DNA of 64,000 bases from Blepharisma japonicum. Taxonomy: Eukaryota > Ciliophora > Heterotrichea > Heterotrichida > Blepharismidae. The notes under the pieces were generated by a model. It did no database searches. It was not told the origin of the DNA and saw nothing but the letters and a program-made list of their open reading frames with translations. Positions within the stretch are counted from its first letter, which is position 1. Every line of letters starts with the position of its first letter. The stretch lies in assembly GCA_949751835.1 (NCBI GenBank), contig CATKHK010000022.1, positions 1 to 64,000 on the forward strand, in the 5' to 3' direction. This document shows positions 57,049-64,000 of the stretch, in pieces. The position numbers and the translations under genes are program-made.

Positions 57049-57439
57049 TGTATTTTATTTTTAAATTTGTTGGGATACTAATTTGGTGAAATAATAATAT
57101 CTGGATTATTAGATAGATAATAAAAAGATAAATACCTGGGTGAGGAGAAATTTTTTTCTTAAGTGATTTTAAGCTAAATAAGTGCTTTGATGCGTATTAT
57201 TTTAAGGATCTCTTGTTGCAGAGGAAGCATCCCTATAGATAATAAAATTCAAAATTTCTACTATAAATGCTTGTAAAAATTCATCAATTTTAAAAAAATT
57301 AATTTTTTCAAGTAAACATAAAAAACGTAAATTATTCATATTTAATTTCCATTATTTGCAGTAATTTATACAGTAAAACTATCATTTTATATAAAATGTA
57401 AATAATTTCTTAAAGCACTAATTTTCATATATAAATTAA
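57049..57439. other. Intergenic stretch, nothing recognised
   Basis: AT-rich spacer between two reverse-strand membrane-protein genes. No open frame or RNA supported. Confidence 0.5.
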
Positions 57440-58252
57440 TTAATAAATTGTTTCGTAAGTATTTTTATCGTCTTTTCTAGCAGAGAAATTTTGTATATCC
57501 TTATAAAAGCAGAATATGAGCACTATTACTATTTGTCCTGTGAGAGTTAAAGAAGGTATCCAAGTAGCAGAATATATTTTTGCTGTAAGTAACGCTACAA
57601 AGCAAGGCAGCATTAATATACACAAAAGTTCTTGAGCGTTAATATTGAAAGCCCCTGTAGTACTTTTTGTTTCTATCACATTTTTCACATATAAAATTAT
57701 GTGAATAATATTTGCAATAAATATCGGAGCTACAGCAAATAAAAATGCTTCTGGAGTTGTGTCTATTATATATCCCATCCATAAAAACGAAAAAATATAC
57801 CCAGCGATGGGCCACATAAATAGCATGAGAGCTGCTCTTTTGTAGCCATTCTCTATAAGTACTTCCGCTATAAATACAGAAAATAAAAAAAAGCATGCGA
57901 GCGCAAACCAAAGTGGGCTAAAAATAATTGTAAGCGAAATTTTTATAATCCCATCAAGCAATAGGCTACCTAAAGCAGAAAATATTATAATTGATAGAGA
58001 AATTGCATAATTCCAGAATAAAAGAATGGGTTTCGCAAATAAATCTTGGCCTCGAGATAAAAAGTCAAGGAAAACATGAATCAGAATTGGTATCATTATG
58101 AAGGCAATTATGATAGGAATTACAGAAAGTGTAAAGCTTGGAATAATCCTATCACATGCACAACCAAAAGTAATAGTTCCTATAAGTAAGCATGACCAAA
58201 TTCCTAGTTTTAGTAGTTGAAGAGTAGCAAGGGTACCTTGAACTATTATCAT
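57440..58252 (-). CDS. Multi-pass membrane protein, possibly TMEM185-like
   Basis: A 270-residue protein from ATG 58252 to TAA, with seven to eight hydrophobic helices (e.g. FTLSVIPIIIAFIMIPILIH and LLCILMLPCFVALLTAKIY). The pattern IIFSPLWFALACFFLF is reminiscent of the TMEM185 (fragile-X-F-associated) family, where a PLW segment occurs, but similarity is weak and I rate it only as possible. The C terminus is charged (KDIQNFSARKDDKN). No enzyme motif. The neighbours give no functional link. Confidence 0.65.
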   Translation of the reverse strand: MIIVQGTLATLQLLKLGIWSCLLIGTITFGCACDRIIPSFTLSVIPIIIAFIMIPILIHVFLDFLSRGQDLFAKPILLFWNYAISLSIIIFSALGSLLLDGIIKISLTIIFSPLWFALACFFLFSVFIAEVLIENGYKRAALMLFMWPIAGYIFSFLWMGYIIDTTPEAFLFAVAPIFIANIIHIILYVKNVIETKSTTGAFNINAQELLCILMLPCFVALLTAKIYSATWIPSLTLTGQIVIVLIFCFYKDIQNFSARKDDKNTYETIY

Positions 58253-58715
58253 TTTTATTTTAAGCTTTTATATACGTTTTTCGCATTTTTAGCGACTAAA
58301 GCTAAATTTATTCAAAATATCGAATTAAGCTCATTTCTTCTTTTTATTGGTTTTTCTAACGAGGATAGGATTAAATCATATAATAGAGAAAATTCTTTTA
58401 ACCGGTATTGATTTTCACAAAGAAAAAAAATTAAAATAATAATTTAAATAAATATTTAGAAAGCAGAAATTATTAAGTAATGCATTTATTGTTATATTTA
58501 AAATCTGATGATTAGCACATTACATATTCTAATAACTAAAAATAGAAAATAAAAGGTATTTAATCTTCAAGTAAAAGAAAAATTGAATAAGTGGTAGATT
58601 ATAAAATAAGTGAAATTCAAAATAAAAGAGATTCTGATTAAGCATTAGGAATAATCTAACCCTAAATGATAGATAATAAAATCCTATCGAATAATTTTTT
58701 TTAGATAAACTAATC
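58253..58715. other. Intergenic stretch, nothing recognised
   Basis: AT-rich spacer between the membrane protein start and the stop of the large TPR gene. A forward frame at 58217-58411 overlaps the neighbouring gene's start and looks like chance. Confidence 0.5.
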
Positions 58716-61700
58716 TTATATATCAGCCCCAAGCTTAACCTTGATTTCTTTCTTTTCTTGAGGAGTTAATATAGAAATTTTCTCCAAGTATTTTTGTGCA
58801 TCTTGATTATTTCCTTGAACAATTAATTCTTCTAAGCACATCATAAGGATTTTCGACAAAGCCTTATTTCTTCTCCCTTTGTTTTTAATCGCTAAAACAT
58901 TTTCAATTATTTGTATTATTTTTTCTTTTCCTTCCGATTTTATCTGCTTCACACACTGAATTCCAGCTTTTGAAATTAAATTTCACATAAAAAACGGCCT
59001 TTCCGAGAAAATCTCAAATTCACTTTTAGCTTCATATTGGCCAATGAAATTGTTTTCAATAAGTAAAGTATATAAAGAATTGTTGTTTTTATGGTATAAA
59101 TATTTGCAATAGGGATCATCTTGAAGGTTAACAAAAGCTAAGTTTTCTTGTGTAGGGTTCATTTTGTAATTAGCAATTTCGATATAAGGGGAAAAACCTA
59201 TAAGAATATGAGTTGATTCTGGATTTTTAGATTTGGTCAGCATAAGCCCGTATATGATACATATAATACTTGAATGGATTTTATATAATCCATAAGCTTC
59301 GTCAACTGATTTTAGCGCTTCAAAAAAATATTCTTTGTCTATTGAGCTTAAAAAGTAGCATAAAACTGATTTTGCTTCATAAATGTATTGCTTATTTTTA
59401 TTTCCCAGTTTTATTGCTATATTATAAGCATGTACCGCTTCTGCCCCATCCTCAAATTTTGCGAAATATTTATCACTGCTATAAAAAATATCAAAGAATC
59501 CCCAAATTCATTTCCAAAACGCTATTTGTCCTAAAATCAACCAATATTCAGAATTTGCTGGACAAAGCTCTATCGCTTTTATAATAAATTTTCTGGCTTC
59601 TTTTAAATACTCCATTTTCTTTTTCAGCTCGATTTTTTTAGCTGACTCATAATTATAACAAGACATTCTTTTAAATGCTTCTGAAGCAATTTCTCTTTTT
59701 TCTTTATTACAACAGTCCATTAATATTGGTATTTCTTCACTATTAAGCATATGCAAAAAGTTATTATGCTTTGGACAATCAATAAATAAAGTTTCTTCTT
59801 TTTGATTAAGCTCTTTTAGTAACGTATAGCACTTTTTATTTTTATATAGCTCAGGGGATTGATATGAATATTCTTCATCTTTTTCTTCTGAAGTCTTTAA
59901 AAATCTCAATAGCTTTTCTGGAGAATTTGGTAAGGCTAATATGGTTGTCGACATTTTTTTCCCACATTTGCATTCTTTTTGGCCAAGTCCATAATTCCAT
60001 CTATAAATAATTTTTAACAATTTTTCTTTTTCTTGGTCAAAGCAGACTTTTTCGAAATGCAGGCACAGTTTTTGATGAAAGTCTTTTTCGATATCATTTT
60101 CGAAAAGTTTTAAATTTTTATGGAAAATGTCAAAAATTTCAGGTATAATTGAAGGCTTTATAGCTTTGAAGACTCTTTTTAAGAAAAAAGGGAGGTAATT
60201 ATATAGCTTAGGGACGTATCTCATGAGAGTTAATAAGGAGATAGAGAGTTTGCAGACTTGAGATTTATTTAAGACGTTGAATGGGGAAAGCTGTTTGGTT
60301 AGGGTTTCCATTAGTAATGGAAAATCATAATCTTTTTTTAAGGAGACTCCTTCTTCTGCATTAAATAGGAGAACAGAGATGTATCTAGTTAAAATAGTGC
60401 AGAGTTGGTTTTTCTCTGTGTCATTTAATGAAAATTTTGTTAAAATTTTTAATTGGATTTTCATTTTTTTCCAATAAAACGATGGATCATCATTCGCTGA
60501 ATGTACAAGCAACACTTTGCTCCACGTATCCAGCATCTTTAAAATCGGCTCCACACTCTTTTGTGTTACTTTGGCCAATTTATCAAAATCCAGTAGCGCA
60601 TAATCCACTTTTACATCAGTCCTCAACTTATTAAGTGTATTTTCATTCAAAAGTGTATCAGTCCACCACATATAAATCGTCGCCCCTTGGAGCTCATTTA
60701 TTGCTTTTTCTGCCAAATGTTCAGCATGCATTAATTCTTGAATTAAATCTTCTCGATTTTTTTCAAATTTTTCTCGTGATTTAAAATGAGAAAACGCCAA
60801 TGCCGCAAAAGTTCTTGCTTTTATTTCTTTATTATTAGATTCAGGTAGATTCATAATTAATTTTGTCCTCAAAGAGATTCTGAAATCTGCAGGAATATTT
60901 TCTTCATTTGAGAGTTCTAATAAAGTTAATAATTCGTCAGATAAATCAGTCCAAGCTTCACATTGAAAATAAATATGTAAGATTTCAGGACCAATTTCAT
61001 TAGAAAGTAGAGTAGAAGGTCTTGGGTTATTTTTTAGAAGCAAAGGAAAGAGATCTCGACAAATGTGTCGAAGCAGCATTGGGGAACTGAAAAAAGGCTT
61101 AATTTCTTCTTCGAGCATAGCTGTAATTTTGGTGCTGATGACAGATAATTGAAAAGTTTTATCCCAAACCACAGCTAAAAATGTTTCGTTTGTATTATCA
61201 AGCACAATTTTTTTAACCTGCTCACAGAAGTCTCAGCAAGGATTTGCTGCAACAGTAGCAGGCTTGGCTGCAATAGCTTTTTCCGCAGCATTTGTAGAGA
61301 GCTCGAATTTTACTTTGAAATCCCATTTTCCTTGGTCAACTAAAATTCGTGTATGTGTAATTAGCGAATAAAGATTTGATGCCTTTTTCACTATATTTTT
61401 ATATGGTTCTTCCTGTTTTAGCGCTGGTCACTCAATTTTTATAGGGCTTTCTGCAGCTTCTTCATTTTTTATTTTTGACATAACAAATTTTTTCAGTTCT
61501 TTGGCGGGTTCAAAGTTCTGAGTCTCAATCAAAAAATTCAAGATTGCCAGGGAATTTACATAGTCATAAGATAATGCTTTGGCAAGGGCTAAGCCATATA
61601 TGTTTTCTGGGGCATTTTTTAGCTTCACACAGGCTTTAAAAGAGTAAATTGCTAATGGGAGTCTTTTTAAATGTAAAGCGGCTTCACCTAATTCTCGCCA

Positions 61701-61880
61701 AAGACTGTCATCGCCGCTACTAATTTCTAGACACATTAAAATGTATTGCAATTGCCGCTCTCTGTAGCCTTCTTTGCCATATAAGTCTGCTAGAGATTTT
61801 AAAGCTGCCAATTTTTGAGCGGGACCTATGGCTTTTTCAACCTTTTCCATTAAGTCGTCTTCGAGCTCAGGGTGTTCCAT
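58716..61880 (-). CDS. Large TPR-type helical-repeat protein (possibly CABIN1/HIR3-like)
   Basis: A 1054-residue protein from ATG 61880 to TAA 58716; all parts share one frame once TGA codons (near 61428, 61205, 59508 and 58983) are read as Trp. Helical repeats run throughout, with TPR-like pieces at the start (LWRELGEAALHLKRLPLAIYSF) and in the C-terminal half (EYWLILGQIAFWKWIWGFF). The first TPR resembles calcineurin-binding protein CABIN1/HIR3 (LWxKIGxxALRLxxxPLARHAF), a histone-chaperone complex subunit. A Cys-rich insertion (KECKCGKKMS...CPKHNNF) may bind zinc. The HIR3 link is tentative; a different TPR scaffold is possible. Confidence 0.75.
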
Positions 61881-62210
61881 TTATTATAAGAAAATAGAAA
61901 TCCCCTGATTCCATGAGATTTCCATATTAATTTCATATTGTGCCAAATTAGTAGAGATTATACACATATAATGTCTAATAAGATTGAGTCAGAAATAACA
62001 AATTTTGATGCAAAATCTCTGATAATTTATTAAATATGCAAAATTTGAAAAATAAAACATAAAAATCTAAGAATTATGATTTTAAAAATCTTTAATGCGA
62101 TAACTATAAATATCCTTAAGCTTAAAATTAATTTTACTATGAAATCGATTTATTCAAATTTAAAATAATGCTCAATGATAATTCTGAGTTATTATCAAAC
62201 TTAATAAAAT
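61881..62210. other. Divergent promoter region
   Basis: AT-rich 330-base gap between the starts of the TPR protein (reverse) and the 233-residue orphan (forward). Presumably holds both promoters; nothing else seen. Confidence 0.5.
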
Positions 62211-62912
62211 ATGTCATCAGCTTCCTTTAAAGATTTGCCACACACTCGAATAATCTATTCACAGCCAATGATTTCACATAGAGCAAGCAACCCATTTAAA
62301 AACCTTAAGCCCCTGCCTCTAAAATTAAGTGAGCCTATGCATGATTTTACTTTAAACTCTACTCCATCCACAATCAGCTGTCCTAAAAGTCCGTTCAGCT
62401 CATTGCCAATTTCTCATAAAACCTCTTTTTATGAAAGTCCTACCAAACTATGCTCATATAAAAGCAGCCCTATAAAGCCAAGCTCAAGCTGCTCAGTTTC
62501 TCCGACTATTTTTACTATAGAAGTCTCTGACAGATCAAATAAATTTTTGAGCACTTTTAAATTCCCTATATCTAAGCAAGGGTCAAATTTATTGAATGGG
62601 TATGTTGTAAAAGAACGCACAGATTTAATTAATAATAAAAAACAAACGAAATTAGCAAGGCTGCCTATGAAATATAAATCAATTAATAAAACAAGAAGCA
62701 TTATGAGCCCTGAGCCATTTCGGACCAAAACTAGTAAACAAATAAGCGACTTTGAGGTTTTAGAAAAATATAAAAATTCATTTCCTGAGAGAAAAGAAAA
62801 GTTCATGCAGCTATTAAATAATGAGCCTTACATAGAGTACGTAAAAGCATCAAAAAATTCGCAGTCTTTAGGATATCATACAAATTACTTATCCAAGCAG
62901 CCCAAAGTGTAA
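62211..62912 (+). CDS. Orphan protein, 233 residues
   Basis: Clean ORF from ATG 62211 to TAA. Basic, Ser/Pro/Lys-rich and probably disordered for most of its length (SSPIKPSSSCSVSPT), with a helical C-terminal part (ISDFEVLEKYKNSFPERKEK). Composition resembles the orphan at 37537 but they do not align convincingly. No domain, signal or membrane segment. Its 3' end converges with that of the zinc finger/WW gene, 65 bases away. Confidence 0.7.
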   Translation: MSSASFKDLPHTRIIYSQPMISHRASNPFKNLKPLPLKLSEPMHDFTLNSTPSTISCPKSPFSSLPISHKTSFYESPTKLCSYKSSPIKPSSSCSVSPTIFTIEVSDRSNKFLSTFKFPISKQGSNLLNGYVVKERTDLINNKKQTKLARLPMKYKSINKTRSIMSPEPFRTKTSKQISDFEVLEKYKNSFPERKEKFMQLLNNEPYIEYVKASKNSQSLGYHTNYLSKQPKV

Positions 62913-62977
62913 GCTTAAATTAGCTGTAATTTTACATAGAAATAAAATTAGCAATTCTCTATTATAAATCCATATAA

Positions 62978-63784
62978 TTACAGCTGCAATTTTGATTTTT
63001 TATTCCTTTTAGCAAACTCTGTACAAGTTTTAACACTCTGATTATATACCGGCTTCTCCACAAGTTCTTCATCGCTGCTTTCTTTTGCTTTATCTTTCAA
63101 TTCTTCCACTTTATTTAGCAAAATTTCTCTTTCATTTTCTCCTTTCTCTTCTCCTTCTTCCTCTTCTTCATTTTCCTCATCTTCTACAATAATTTCTTCT
63201 TTCTTATAAATTCCTTCAAATTTATCTTCTTCGCTTTCTTCTTTATCTTCTCCAAACCAACTACTTCCTGTCACTTCTTTTCATTCACCTGGTTTGGCTT
63301 GCTCGTCTTCGTCCTCTTCTTCATATTCTTGATAATTAAATTGGCTTTGAGTGTTATTTTCTTGAAGACTTTGTATGATTTCTCTGTCAAAATCTTCGTC
63401 TAGCAAGCCAACTGGACGATTTCTCTGCATTTTTCCACTGAGTTTGTTTTTAAAGTAGGTAGTACCAGTTGTCTCATCTTCAATTAGGGTCCAAATGCCT
63501 TTTGCTTTGGATTTTGTTATAAGCGCATCGTGAGGATTAAATAGTGCTGGGCCAAGTTCTTCCGGGGCCATTGGCATTTTGTTAGCAAAAAAGGCATCTG
63601 GGTCATCTTTAAATTTTTTATAGGGATTTTCTTTAGATTTTGCTTGATAAAACATTCTTGCTGCTTTAGCTCGTAAATGCTGTTGGCAATACTGATGCTT
63701 AGGCATAAGCCACTGTGGGATGCTTTTTCTACAAATATCACAATAAACTTTCCCTTGCTCTTTTTTTCCTGATTTTTTGTCCAT
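62978..63784 (-). CDS. U1-type zinc finger and WW-like protein (WBP4-like splicing factor)
   Basis: A 268-residue protein from ATG 63784 (an upstream TTG is not needed) to TAA 62978, with TGA=Trp at 63281. A U1-type C2H2 finger lies near the start (YCDICRKSIPQWLMPKHQYC followed by QQH; C-x2-C-x12-H-x5-H). Next comes a WW-like unit, GIWTLIEDETTGTTYFKN then LSGKMQRNRPVG, in which the first Trp, the Tyr and the Pro are kept but the second Trp is replaced. The C-terminal third is strongly acidic. The layout matches WBP4/FBP21, a spliceosomal protein that joins splicing complexes; a ZMAT-type factor is the alternative. Confidence 0.75.
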
Positions 63785-63863
63785 TTTGAACAAAATTTTT
63801 ATTTAACAAAATTTTTTCTAAGATTTTTTATCAAAAATTTTCGGGGCTTAAAAATTTATTTCC

Positions 63864-64000
63864 ATGAGCGTAAATGCCCTCCAGCTCGATATGCTAAAAA
63901 CGAGTACAGTCCGAGAAATTTGCAGAGACTTAAAAATCAGGACATCAGGAAATTGCGAGCAGATAAAATCCACCCTCCTCTTATACCTCAGCACTGAAGA
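63864..64000 (+). CDS. Start of a gene, possibly SAP-domain protein (partial)
   Basis: A forward ORF starts at ATG 63864 and is open to the window end (45 codons, MSVNALQLDMLKTSTVREIC). The helices and the pattern LKTSTVREICRDLKI followed by TSGNCEQIKSTLLLYL are reminiscent of a SAP DNA-binding motif as found at the start of PIAS/SIZ SUMO ligases. This is only a suggestion from 45 residues. The gap to the WBP4-like gene is 79 bases, divergent. Confidence 0.5.
   Translation, partial: MSVNALQLDMLKTSTVREICRDLKIRTSGNCEQIKSTLLLYLSTE

Overview
The window reads as nuclear DNA of a heterotrich ciliate, most likely Blepharisma or a close relative. In gene after gene an in-frame TGA joins two halves of one protein and must be read as tryptophan, while TAA and TAG remain true stops. 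Introns are exactly 15 nt with GT...AG ends (four are clear). The DNA is AT-rich and many neighbouring genes are only tens of bases apart. Blepharisma (UGA=Trp, 15-16 nt introns) fits all of this; Stentor (standard code) and Condylostoma (UAA/UAG also sense) do not. Gene ends below include the TGA=Trp joins, so many genes are longer than a standard-code reading would give.

Left part (1-35.7 kb) is gene-poor. It opens with a 4.9-kb reverse-strand gene for a secreted or surface protein made of repeated LamG-like and cysteine-rich units, running off the left edge and partly broken. Next come two related Kelch-type genes (one with a B-box), a fatty-acid-amide-hydrolase-like amidase, a large membrane PAS protein with two 15-nt introns, a small orphan gene with a diverged second copy, a protein ending in a truncated-haemoglobin domain, three paralogous small zinc-binding genes, a NOXRED1/P5CR-like oxidoreductase and a protein with repeated helix-turn-helix motifs. 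Between them lie long AT-rich stretches holding weak, decayed-looking reading frames, including two coiled-coil relics.

Right part (36-64 kb) is compact and mostly housekeeping: SKP1, a four-zinc-knuckle protein, protein phosphatase 1 inhibitor-2, a glucose-6-phosphatase/PAP2-like enzyme, a BIG/Sec7 ARF-GEF, an orphan gene, a coiled-coil protein, a 2001-residue probable GPI-anchored surface protein, a syntaxin-16-like SNARE, alpha-tubulin acetyltransferase, a PIN/PILS-like carrier, a membrane protein, a large TPR protein (possibly CABIN1/HIR3), an orphan, a U1-type zinc finger/WW protein (WBP4-like) and the start of a SAP-like gene. Several genes serve membrane traffic (Sec7 GEF, syntaxin, lipid or sugar phosphatase) but they do not form an operon-like unit; they are independent eukaryotic genes. 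Gaps between right-half genes run from about 20 to 460 bases.

I did not find a clear new multi-gene system. The best candidates for novelty are the three-copy zinc-repeat family, the LamG/cysteine array, the globin-tailed protein, the giant anchored protein and the question of what the gene-poor stretches are (decayed genes, germline-limited DNA, or ordinary spacer).
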